Assembly: GCA_946621045.1 (NCBI GenBank)
Contig: CAMOOA010000090.1
Location: 1-5,480, forward strand
From: an uncultured Erysipelotrichaceae bacterium
GTDB taxonomy: Bacteria; Bacillota_I; Bacilli_A; Erysipelotrichales; Erysipelotrichaceae
DNA: 5,480 nt
Reading direction: 5' to 3'
A program made the translations under genes and the position numbers. Under the pieces are notes generated by a model, which worked only from the letters and a program-made list of their open reading frames with translations, did no database searches and was not told the DNA's origin. Positions 1 to 5,480 of this stretch are shown here, one piece after another; within the stretch, counting starts at the first letter, position 1; each line of letters begins with the position of its first letter.

Positions 1-2
1 CT

Positions 3-926
3 TCAATCCTGTTTGACCGTTGAATGATCTTCAATCCGGCGGATCACCGTATGTCCGTCTTTCGAGGATGACGCAAGATACAGCGAAGCACTCTCTTCGT
101 CTGACGCATATACAAACGGAAACTCGATCGTCGTGCCGACGCCGAAGCGTCCGTCCTTTCCGAGCACGATCAGCGATACCGGACTGCATTTCCCGATGCG
201 CTGTTCCAGTTCATCTTTCAGTTCCCGCACCGCTGTTTCGGCCGCCTCCATCGGGGACATGCCGCTGCGCAGATACATGACCGCCCGGAAACTGAGCACC
301 CCTTTCATGATGTCTTCGCCGACACCGGTCGCCGCAGCCGCACCAATCGTGGAATCCGCATAATAGCCGCTTCCGATCACCGGCGAATCTCCGACACGCC
401 CCTTCTTTTTCAGAAACAGTCCGGATGTGCTGACACCGGCGCACATACTGCCGGTTTCATCAAGCGCCAGCGCACAGACCGTATCATGACCGTCATAGGA
501 ACAAAGTTCCTGATTCTGATCCTTCTCCTTCTGATATCGTTCAAAGCTTTCCGGCGTAAGATTATCGCGCTCCTCAAATCCGTTCTGCCGTGCATACGCC
601 TCCGCACCTTGTCCGACGAGGAAATTGTTGAACGGCATATCTTTCAGTGAACGGGCAATCGCAACCGGTGAACGGAATCCTTCAATGGCTCCGACCGCGC
701 CGAAGCGAAGCGTATCGCCGTCCATAAATCCGCCGTCAAGCACAGTATGTCCCTCCGCATCCGGAAGACCGCCGAAGCCGACCGACTGAAACGCCGGATT
801 GTCCTCCACGTTCTGAATGCAGTGAACTGCCGCATCAGCGGCACAAGCATGCACCGACAGCAGTTCTGATGCCTCAAGCGCACCCTGATACGACATTTTC
901 CATGTCGAAAGAATTGCCCATTTCAT
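3..926 (-). CDS. N4-(beta-N-acetylglucosaminyl)-L-asparaginase (glycosylasparaginase), Ntn-hydrolase family
   Basis: The 307-residue protein belongs to the glycosylasparaginase / isoaspartyl peptidase group, which cleaves the amide bond of GlcNAc-asparagine or related beta-aspartyl compounds after self-cleavage into two chains. The N-terminal half has the family STW start (Trp9), SVGFGG (48-53) and the LDGGFMDG block (63-70). The autoprocessing site is HDT at 147-149, so Thr149 should be the new N-terminal nucleophile. From memory of human AGA (Thr206, Thr224, Arg234, Asp237, Thr257, Gly258), all partners are present at a constant offset of 57: Thr167, Arg177, Asp180, Thr200, Gly201. GRVGDSP spans 176-182. 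There is no signal peptide, so it should be cytoplasmic, unlike the lysosomal human and the exported Flavobacterium-type enzymes. It is a little shorter than human AGA because the linker before the cleavage site is short. The gene is complete, stopping with TGA at the window edge, and it starts 7 bases after the ligase gene. The true substrate is unknown. Confidence 0.9.
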   Translation of the reverse strand: MKWAILSTWKMSYQGALEASELLSVHACAADAAVHCIQNVEDNPAFQSVGFGGLPDAEGHTVLDGGFMDGDTLRFGAVGAIEGFRSPVAIARSLKDMPFNNFLVGQGAEAYARQNGFEERDNLTPESFERYQKEKDQNQELCSYDGHDTVCALALDETGSMCAGVSTSGLFLKKKGRVGDSPVIGSGYYADSTIGAAAATGVGEDIMKGVLSFRAVMYLRSGMSPMEAAETAVRELKDELEQRIGKCSPVSLIVLGKDGRFGVGTTIEFPFVYASDEESASLYLASSSKDGHTVIRRIEDHSTVKQD

Positions 927-933
927 GAATCAC

Positions 934-939
934 TCACCT
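934..939 (-). promoter_or_regulatory. Ribosome-binding site of the asparaginase gene, built from the end of the ligase gene
   Basis: The transcript reads AGGTGA followed by 7 bases and ATG. The AGG is the last sense codon (Arg523) and the TGA the stop codon of the upstream Mur ligase gene. Terminating ribosomes therefore sit on this site, which suggests translational coupling and supports the start at 926. Confidence 0.75.
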
Positions 940-2505
940 GTTAAATGCGTCCGGAAGATCATTTTCCAGAAGGATCGTATCCTCCGGCGTTGTAATCCGA
1001 TACACAATGTCAAAGGCTTCGGTCACCTTATCGACAACAGAGACATGATCCATATCAAAGCCGGAGAGTTTCAGACCCTCATAAATGGGTTTGGTCTGAT
1101 GTGATCCGACAAGAATCACATCGTCCGCGCGCCCTTTCATGCGGGCGCCAAATTCGCGGTTGATCGCCTCCTGCTGGTCGCCGAGCTCGATCATACCCGG
1201 CGTAACAACCACCCGTTTGCCCGGCATCATCGCCAGCACATCAAGCGCCATCGCCGATCCGCTCGGATTGGAGTTGAATGCATCATCGATGAACATCCGG
1301 CCGTTGATGATCCGCTGTTCAAGACGATGTTCCACCTGCTTCATCTGCCGCACGCCGCGGCGGATCGCCTCCCAGGTGATGCCAAGATGCCGTGCGACCG
1401 CAATTGAACAGAGAATATTCAGAATATTCAGTTCGCCGAGCAGATGGGTTTCCATGGGATATTCCTCGCCGTGATATACGACGGTGAATTTCATCCCGCC
1501 CGGACTGTATGAGATATCCTTTGCGGTATAATCCGCCGGGTAATGCAGTCCGTACGTTGCGGTTTTAACCTTGGACTGTATTTTATAATTCCTTATAAAG
1601 TCATTGTCCACGTTCAGTACGCCGAATCCGTCTTCCGGGAGAAGTTCAATTTCCTGCATTTTCTCCTTTGTGATGTTTTCCTGCGATCCGAAGGTTGAAA
1701 GATGCTGGGGACCGATCGAGGTAACCGCACCGATCGTGGGCTGCACAAATTTCATCAGATAAGTGATGTCACCGACATGGTCGGCTCCCATCTCACAGAC
1801 AAATACCTGATGGATGGGTTTCATCATCTCGCGGATCGTCCGCGTGATGCCCATCGGGGTGTTATAGCTGGCCGGTGTGATCAGCGTGTTGAACTGCTCG
1901 GAAAGCACGGCGTTCATAATATTCTTGGTCGTGGTTTTTCCGTAGGAGCCGGTAATGCCGATCCGGATCATGTCATCATGCTGGGCAAGGATCCGTTTTG
2001 CGTCATCCACAAAACCCTGGTTGACCCGTTCTTCGACCGGTCCGGTAATCAGCGCCATCGGATAGATCAGCAGCCACGGCCCGAAATAGGAAAGCGCCAG
2101 CATCAGCCAGAGATTGAACCGCCGGTAGCGGAACAGCAGCCAGAACTGAATGAGCAGATACAGTACCGAAAGGACGATGATCTGCCGCTTCACGCGGTCG
2201 CTGTAAACAAGCGGCTTGATATAAACGGCGCGCCGTTCGCGCAGAATCAGTACTGCGGCAAGCGCAGCACCGATCGCAATGCAGAAAAACAGCACATGGC
2301 TTACCGAAAGTCCCATGCAGGCGACGGCAACAGCGGTGATGACAGCGGCGGGAATGATGGCGCGCTTCGCCCCTCCCTCCACGTTTTCCATGATCCAGGA
2401 AGAAAACCGGCCAAGCTCATAGCGGTTCTGCTGGAACATATGCAGGGCGTGCTTGGCAGGAACCAGCGCAGCCAGAATAATAATGATGAAATAGACAGCT
2501 CTCAT
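934..2505 (-). CDS. murF: Membrane-anchored MurF-type Mur ligase (UDP-N-acetylmuramoyl-tripeptide--D-alanyl-D-alanine ligase family)
   Basis: The protein has 523 residues. MurF joins D-Ala-D-Ala to the muramoyl tripeptide with ATP. The Mur ligase ATP loop GITGSYGKTTT is at 183-193. It is followed by the MurF-like EMGADHVGDI (238-247), the HLSTFGS region (268-274) with Lys282 a candidate for the carbamylated lysine, NVDND (298-302), the GELNILNIL segment (357-365), and the C-terminal-domain block with Arg394 and DDAFNSNP (407-414), then PGMIELGDQQE (436-446). These two domains cover about 343 residues, normal for MurF. The N-terminal UDP-sugar-binding domain is missing. In its place are about 180 residues with hydrophobic segments near 3-17, 49-66, 70-88, 109-126 and 131-154, with Arg/Lys-rich loops between several of them. 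The extreme C-terminus also departs from MurF. The ATG overlaps the hydrolase stop (ATGA) and has AAGGAAG 7 bases upstream. It may be the organism's MurF or a paralogue acting on a membrane-bound substrate; the family call is firm, the exact reaction is not. Confidence 0.8.
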   Translation of the reverse strand: MRAVYFIIIILAALVPAKHALHMFQQNRYELGRFSSWIMENVEGGAKRAIIPAAVITAVAVACMGLSVSHVLFFCIAIGAALAAVLILRERRAVYIKPLVYSDRVKRQIIVLSVLYLLIQFWLLFRYRRFNLWLMLALSYFGPWLLIYPMALITGPVEERVNQGFVDDAKRILAQHDDMIRIGITGSYGKTTTKNIMNAVLSEQFNTLITPASYNTPMGITRTIREMMKPIHQVFVCEMGADHVGDITYLMKFVQPTIGAVTSIGPQHLSTFGSQENITKEKMQEIELLPEDGFGVLNVDNDFIRNYKIQSKVKTATYGLHYPADYTAKDISYSPGGMKFTVVYHGEEYPMETHLLGELNILNILCSIAVARHLGITWEAIRRGVRQMKQVEHRLEQRIINGRMFIDDAFNSNPSGSAMALDVLAMMPGKRVVVTPGMIELGDQQEAINREFGARMKGRADDVILVGSHQTKPIYEGLKLSGFDMDHVSVVDKVTEAFDIVYRITTPEDTILLENDLPDAFNR

Positions 2506-3263
2506 ACCATGTCTTCCTTTAAAAATGCATCAAGCACGCGGTTAAACCGTTCTGCCTGATTCCAGTACGCAAAATGGTCATCCCCTTCAAACACCGCAAG
2601 ACCTGCGTCCTGCATCTCCCGTTCCATCTGCTGCCCCATCCACAGAGGCACAGCGGTATCGTTGCTGCCCCAGACAAGCAGAACCGGGCAGCTGATCTTC
2701 GATAACAGCGGACTGACATCGTCATTAACCACTTTGACAAAGGTTTCCCGCATCACACCGTGGGCATTGCGGTAATCCTGCGAACCGGAACGGTCCTGCA
2801 GTTTCTTCAGCGCTTCCTCCTGACCGGCAGCCTTCAGCGCCCATTTTGCGGCTTTATATGCCTTCACGCGAAGTTTCTGTGTTCCGGACTGTTTCGGACG
2901 GATTCCGGCTGCTCCGGTCAGACACATTTTATGAACAGGATGTGCCGCCGCATAACGGATCGCCGCACGGCATCCGAACGAATGGCCGATCAGAATCGGA
3001 TCTTTAATCCCGTTCAGGCGGATAAACTCTTCCAGGAATGCAGTATATTCTTCCATTCCCCATGCGGTGGGAGGCTCATCGCTTTCACCGTGCCCGGGGA
3101 AATCAAGGTTCCATACAGAAAAAAACGGGCTGAGATGATTCTCAATCGCAGACATCATAAACATGTTCTGTCCCCACCCGTGCAGAAGAACGACATCCCT
3201 GCCTGTTCCGGTATGGCGGTATGCGGTGTTCACACCGCAGATCTTCATCGTTGTATCAGTCAT
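2502..3263 (-). CDS. Alpha/beta hydrolase (serine hydrolase, esterase-like)
   Basis: This 253-residue protein has a standard alpha/beta-hydrolase fold of usual length. HGWG at 28-31 forms the oxyanion-hole turn after the first core strand. DFPGHGESDEP (54-64) is the typical loop. The nucleophile elbow is GHSFG (93-97) with Ser95. The acid is most likely Asp202 in GSNDTAVP, and the catalytic histidine is His230 in GDDHFAYW. The triad is therefore complete and the protein should be active. A helical lid lies at about 120-185 and is rich in Lys and Ala. No signal peptide or membrane segment is visible, so it is cytoplasmic. Substrate cannot be read from sequence; the family includes carboxylesterases, lipases, haloalkane dehalogenases and C-C hydrolases. 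The gene overlaps the ligase gene by ATGA, so the two are probably translated together. The start at Met1 was chosen because GGAG lies just before it, although only 2 bases away. Met6 is an alternative with a worse site. Confidence 0.88.
   Translation of the reverse strand: MTDTTMKICGVNTAYRHTGTGRDVVLLHGWGQNMFMMSAIENHLSPFFSVWNLDFPGHGESDEPPTAWGMEEYTAFLEEFIRLNGIKDPILIGHSFGCRAAIRYAAAHPVHKMCLTGAAGIRPKQSGTQKLRVKAYKAAKWALKAAGQEEALKKLQDRSGSQDYRNAHGVMRETFVKVVNDDVSPLLSKISCPVLLVWGSNDTAVPLWMGQQMEREMQDAGLAVFEGDDHFAYWNQAERFNRVLDAFLKEDMV
2513..2519 (-). promoter_or_regulatory. Ribosome-binding site of the Mur ligase gene
   Basis: The transcript has AAGGAAG, then 7 bases, then the ATG at 2505. The site lies inside the last codons of the hydrolase gene and fixes the ligase start at the ATGA overlap. 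This start also keeps the first hydrophobic segment (residues 3-17) in the protein. Confidence 0.65.
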
Positions 3264-3265
3264 AT

Positions 3266-3269
3266 CTCC
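3266..3269 (-). promoter_or_regulatory. Weak, too-close ribosome-binding site of the hydrolase gene
   Basis: GGAG lies only 2 bases before the ATG at 3263, much closer than the usual 5 to 9. The next in-frame ATG (Met6) would be 17 bases away, which is too far. The site either works poorly or is not used, which matters because the predicted transcription start lies inside it. Confidence 0.35.
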
Positions 3270-3273
3270 GGTT

Positions 3274-3302
3274 ATTGTACATGAAAAACAGTCTTCCGTT
3301 AA
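3274..3302 (-). promoter_or_regulatory. Sigma-A-type promoter for the hydrolase-ligase-asparaginase unit
   Basis: On the minus strand there is TTAACG (3302-3297; 4 of 6 matches to TTGACA), an exact 17-base spacer, and TACAAT (3279-3274; 5 of 6 matches to TATAAT). Transcription would begin near 3267, leaving a leader of only about 4 bases before the ATG at 3263. The -35 box lies in the loop and 3' arm of the preceding terminator-like hairpin and spans the kinase stop codon. The fit is good but unproven; the hydrolase may also be reached by read-through from the kinase gene. Confidence 0.5.
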
Positions 3303-3319
3303 GACTCCGGAGGACTGTT
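3284..3319 (-). terminator. Intrinsic-terminator-like hairpin at the end of the kinase gene
   Basis: In the transcript, a 12-base arm (3319-3308, AACAGTCCTCCG) pairs with CGGAAGACTGTT (3298-3287), with a single C-A mismatch and a 9-base loop. A run of five T (3288-3284) follows or partly closes the stem. The TAA stop codon of the kinase is in the loop, so a ribosome finishing the gene would cover the hairpin. Termination may therefore be partial. The hairpin separates the two-component genes from the hydrolase unit. Confidence 0.55.
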
Positions 3320-4771
3320 CCTGCGTTCATTCTTCTCCAGGCGTTCCATACGGCGGATCTCTTTTGCTTTCTCGCGCTCTTCTTTCTTCTTTTCCTTCTG
3401 AATTGCCCGGATTTCCTTCTTCGGAAGTTCCTTCCAGATCCGGAAACAGACACCGTCCGCAAGATTCTCCGCCTCAATGCGGTAGCCATAGGTCGTTACG
3501 ATCTTATAGACAATGGAAAGACCGAGTCCGAACTGTCCGTCGGTTCCCTTTTCGTACGGATGGAACAGTTTGGCAAGCCGTTCCTTGTCGATCGGTTTTC
3601 CGTCATTGATCACCTTCAGCTCACCGGGATGCAGTTCAATGGAAATGGTCGTGTCCGCATAGCGGAGCGCATTGTCCACAAGGTTTTCAACGACAATCCG
3701 CCAGGGATCCTCATCGCCATGGAACTTTACGCCTTTGTCCAGATCCCTGCGGAATGTGATTTCCGGACGGATGACCTTAAGCGAAAGCAGCGCCTTGTCG
3801 ATCACTTCCGACATGACAAGGGTATCGCCCTCCTCACAGTCATCCAGCAGATAGCCCATCTTGTTCAGCGCAATGAGGGAGCGGACTTTCTTTTCCAGCC
3901 GGTCCGCATGTTCAATGATCACATCAATGGATTTTTCCAGTGTTCCATACGGGTAAATCCCGTCCTTGATTGATTCGCCGTAACTGCGGATCGTCGCGAT
4001 CGGGGTCTTGAGGTCATGTGAAATATTCTGAATCATCTCCTGCTTTTCGCGGTTCTGTTTCTGAAGCTCACTGTCCATTTCACGCAGGGCATCCGCAACC
4101 TCGCCGATTTCATCCCGCCGGTTCACGGTCAGCTCTGCCGGCTCATCATTTTTGATCTTCGTTATATACGCCTTGATCTGATTCAGCGGATAGATAATCG
4201 TTGTGATCCACACTGTCAGAATCACGAAGAGAACAATCGCGATGATCATGTTCGCATTGACGATATTGTTCATCAGCATTCCGCGGAACTGCGATTCCCC
4301 GGCTGAGGAAATCATCGTCACAAGATACCTGCCGTCTTCCACTCTTGAGATGGTATAGAGCACGGTCTTACTGCCGCCGGTTTCCCCGAACTGATAGTCT
4401 TTCATCCCGTCCGCCGCTTCCGGAAGATGTGCCCGGATATCGTCGGACAGCTCCTCACTGAGCAGATCAACCACCTGTGCGGAATGGGCGCCGAATGAGC
4501 GGTCCGTGCTGTCATACAGCACATGGATGATGCCGTTTTCTTCATCAAAAAAATCAACCCGGTCAATGTGTTCCACGGAATCGACATAATAGGCGGCACG
4601 AATATGCGCCGCATGCAGCATGCGGTACATTTCAGCGGAAGTAAACTGATTGATGCCCGGGGTCAGAAAGGCAAAAATGAAAATTGTCAGAACAGAGATG
4701 ACAAGAAAAAGAATTGTGACAAGCTGCTGGGTCAGCGATAATTCCCGCAGCCACAGCCGGATCCGTTTCAT
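3299..4771 (-). CDS. cssS: Membrane sensor histidine kinase, CssS-like
   Basis: The 490-residue kinase should autophosphorylate on sensing an envelope signal and pass phosphate to the regulator encoded just upstream. Membrane segments lie at about 17-37 and 173-194 and enclose an extracytoplasmic sensor of some 135 residues. A HAMP linker spans about 190-243, with RRDEIGEV at 218-225. The HisKA motif is ISHDLKTP with His252. The HATPase domain has the N box ENLVDNALRYA (362-372, Asn367), the phrase NDGKPI (389-394) as a degenerate G1 box, an F box around LFHPYEKG (402-409), and the G2 box GQFGLGLSI (412-420). The stretch after the histidine (GESIKDGIYPYG) and the NDG and F-box phrases recall B. 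subtilis CssS, a secretion-stress kinase; this is from memory. After the catalytic domain, residues 450-490 form an unusual tail made almost wholly of Lys, Arg and Glu. No clear Shine-Dalgarno precedes the ATG, which overlaps the regulator stop as TGATG, so translation is probably coupled. The orthologue name is less certain than the family. Confidence 0.85.
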   Translation of the reverse strand: MKRIRLWLRELSLTQQLVTILFLVISVLTIFIFAFLTPGINQFTSAEMYRMLHAAHIRAAYYVDSVEHIDRVDFFDEENGIIHVLYDSTDRSFGAHSAQVVDLLSEELSDDIRAHLPEAADGMKDYQFGETGGSKTVLYTISRVEDGRYLVTMISSAGESQFRGMLMNNIVNANMIIAIVLFVILTVWITTIIYPLNQIKAYITKIKNDEPAELTVNRRDEIGEVADALREMDSELQKQNREKQEMIQNISHDLKTPIATIRSYGESIKDGIYPYGTLEKSIDVIIEHADRLEKKVRSLIALNKMGYLLDDCEEGDTLVMSEVIDKALLSLKVIRPEITFRRDLDKGVKFHGDEDPWRIVVENLVDNALRYADTTISIELHPGELKVINDGKPIDKERLAKLFHPYEKGTDGQFGLGLSIVYKIVTTYGYRIEAENLADGVCFRIWKELPKKEIRAIQKEKKKEEREKAKEIRRMERLEKNERRNSPPES

Positions 4772-5433
4772 CAGCCGAGCCGGTACCCGAAGCCGTAGAT
4801 GGTATGGATATTCAGATCCGGCATCTTCTTGCGGAGCCGCCGCATCGTATCATCCACAACACGGTCACTGCCGTAATAATTCGTTTCCCAGACCTGTTCC
4901 AGAATCTGTTCACGCGAAAACGCAGTTCCGGTGTTCTTCACAAACATCATAAGAAGCTCATATTCCTTCGTGGAAAGATCGATGGACATGCCTGCCGCAT
5001 CGGTAACCGTACGCTTGATGTCATTGATCCGGTACCCGTCCACGACGATCGTTTCATTGTCATTGCGGTAGGTTCTGCGCATGATGTTGTTCACGCGGAG
5101 GACAAGTTCCTTCGGGGAGAACGGCTTGGTAATATAATCATCGCTTCCTTTTTCGAGACCGATGATACGATCGAATTCCTTGTCCCGTGCAGACATGAAA
5201 ATAACCGGGACATTCGGTTTCTGCCGGCGGATCTCTTCGATGAGATCAAAGCCGGATTTGTCTCCCAGCATGATGTCCAGGATCCAGAGATGCACATCAT
5301 CGTCCCCGGTATGAATGGAGGCATCATCAAACGTCAGATATGAGCGAACCTCATATCCTTCTTTTTCCAGATAGCGTTTGACGAGCTCATTCAGATCGCG
5401 CTCATCCTCTACAATACTGATTACCCGCTTCAT
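4771..5433 (-). CDS. cssR: OmpR/PhoB-family response regulator, CssR-like
   Basis: The 220-residue protein is a full-length DNA-binding response regulator. The receiver domain (about 2-120) has the acidic pair Glu9-Asp10, the phosphate acceptor Asp53 in HLWILDIML, Ser81 in FMSARD and Lys103 in TKPF, so all phosphotransfer residues are intact. The winged-helix domain (about 127-219) has STKEYELLMMF (154-164), the recognition-helix region DRVVDDTMRRLRKKMP (190-205) and the terminal wing TIYGFGYR (211-218). HLWILDIML, the SARD phrase and the DRVVDD to GFGYR end closely recall B. subtilis CssR, which responds to secretion stress and activates htrA-type protease genes; this is family knowledge recalled, not searched. 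No htrA-like gene is in the window. It is the first gene of the unit and may control its own promoter. The ATG at 5433 is the only reasonable start: no in-frame ATG, GTG or TTG lies between it and an upstream stop codon at 5470-5472. No Shine-Dalgarno is present. Confidence 0.9.
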   Translation of the reverse strand: MKRVISIVEDERDLNELVKRYLEKEGYEVRSYLTFDDASIHTGDDDVHLWILDIMLGDKSGFDLIEEIRRQKPNVPVIFMSARDKEFDRIIGLEKGSDDYITKPFSPKELVLRVNNIMRRTYRNDNETIVVDGYRINDIKRTVTDAAGMSIDLSTKEYELLMMFVKNTGTAFSREQILEQVWETNYYGSDRVVDDTMRRLRKKMPDLNIHTIYGFGYRLG

Positions 5434-5440
5434 GGCTTCA

Positions 5441-5469
5441 ATTCTAGCACAATCAGGAATGCATTCACA
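5441..5469 (-). promoter_or_regulatory. Extended -10 promoter of the regulator-kinase unit
   Basis: On the minus strand the sequence TGCTAGAAT (5449-5441) is an extended -10 element: TGn followed by TAGAAT, 5 of 6 matches to TATAAT. A -35 box at 17-base spacing would be TGTGAA (5469-5464), which is poor and typical of extended -10 promoters. The hexamer ends 7 bases before the ATG, so transcription should start at or next to the start codon. The window ends 47 bases upstream of the gene, so another promoter further away cannot be excluded. Confidence 0.45.
5457..5466. promoter_or_regulatory. Perfect 10-base palindrome in the regulator promoter, possible operator
   Basis: GAATGCATTC is its own reverse complement and sits in the spacer and -35 region of the predicted promoter. 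Such a position suits a regulator-binding site, perhaps for autoregulation. However, OmpR-family regulators usually bind direct repeats, and one 10-base palindrome can occur by chance. Confidence 0.25.
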
Positions 5470-5480
5470 TCATCGTATCC

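Noticed and set aside
1413..1429. Tandem GAATATTC palindromes inside the ligase gene
   Set aside because: They encode the repeated Asn-Ile-Leu of the conserved ELNILNIL segment, so the protein sequence explains them.
1702..2559. Long plus-strand open frame of 285 residues opposite the Mur ligase gene
   Set aside because: It lies wholly over well-supported minus-strand genes, its translation is rich in His, Arg, Asp and Gln with no recognisable domain, and it is the kind of shadow frame expected opposite a gene of this composition.
3291..3306. Smaller inverted repeat AGTCTT/AAGACT near the kinase stop codon
   Set aside because: It competes with the longer 12-base stem, which is followed by a T run and is the better structure.
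3221..3973. Plus-strand open frame of 250 residues opposite the kinase gene
   Set aside because: It crosses the hydrolase-kinase junction, shows no family motifs, and overlaps conserved HATPase and HisKA coding sequence on the other strand.
4804..5343. Plus-strand open frame of 179 residues opposite the response regulator
   Set aside because: It mirrors the conserved receiver and winged-helix coding sequence and has no motif of its own.
5472..5477. Second -10-like hexamer TACGAT at the right edge
   Set aside because: It matches only 4 of 6 consensus bases and its -35 region lies outside the window, so it cannot be supported.

Overview
The window carries five complete genes, all on the minus strand and packed end to end. 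In transcription order (right to left) they are a response regulator (5433-4771), a sensor histidine kinase (4771-3299), an alpha/beta hydrolase (3263-2502), a membrane-anchored MurF-type Mur ligase (2505-934) and a cytoplasmic glycosylasparaginase (926-3). The only non-coding stretches are 47 bases at the right edge, 35 bases between kinase and hydrolase, and 7 bases before the asparaginase gene. I see no RNA genes, mobile elements, CRISPR arrays or phage remnants. The window looks chromosomal. The base composition is about half G+C, and the two-component system resembles the CssRS secretion-stress pair of Bacillus. This suggests a Bacillota bacterium, possibly of the Erysipelotrichia type, but the lineage is an inference from protein flavour and not proven here.

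Right part (5480-3299): a short promoter region with an extended -10 element lies almost against the regulator start codon, so the message may be leaderless. Regulator and kinase are coupled by a TGATG overlap. The kinase has the usual two-membrane-segment, HAMP, HisKA and HATPase layout, plus an unusual highly charged tail of about 40 residues. Its stop codon sits in the loop of an intrinsic-terminator-like hairpin.

Middle and left (3302-3): a good sigma-A-type promoter (TTAACG, 17-base spacer, TACAAT) overlaps that hairpin and could drive a second unit of hydrolase, ligase and asparaginase. The hydrolase and ligase overlap by ATGA, and the ribosome-binding site of the asparaginase is made from the last codons of the ligase gene, so these three are very likely co-transcribed. 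The ligase keeps the ATP-binding and C-terminal Mur ligase domains but has about five membrane segments where MurF normally has its UDP-sugar-binding domain. This is the most interesting object in the window.

Taken together, the locus joins an envelope- or secretion-stress sensor to a membrane-associated peptidoglycan-type ligase, a small serine hydrolase and an amidohydrolase. A role in cell-envelope maintenance is plausible, but the functional link rests on gene order alone.
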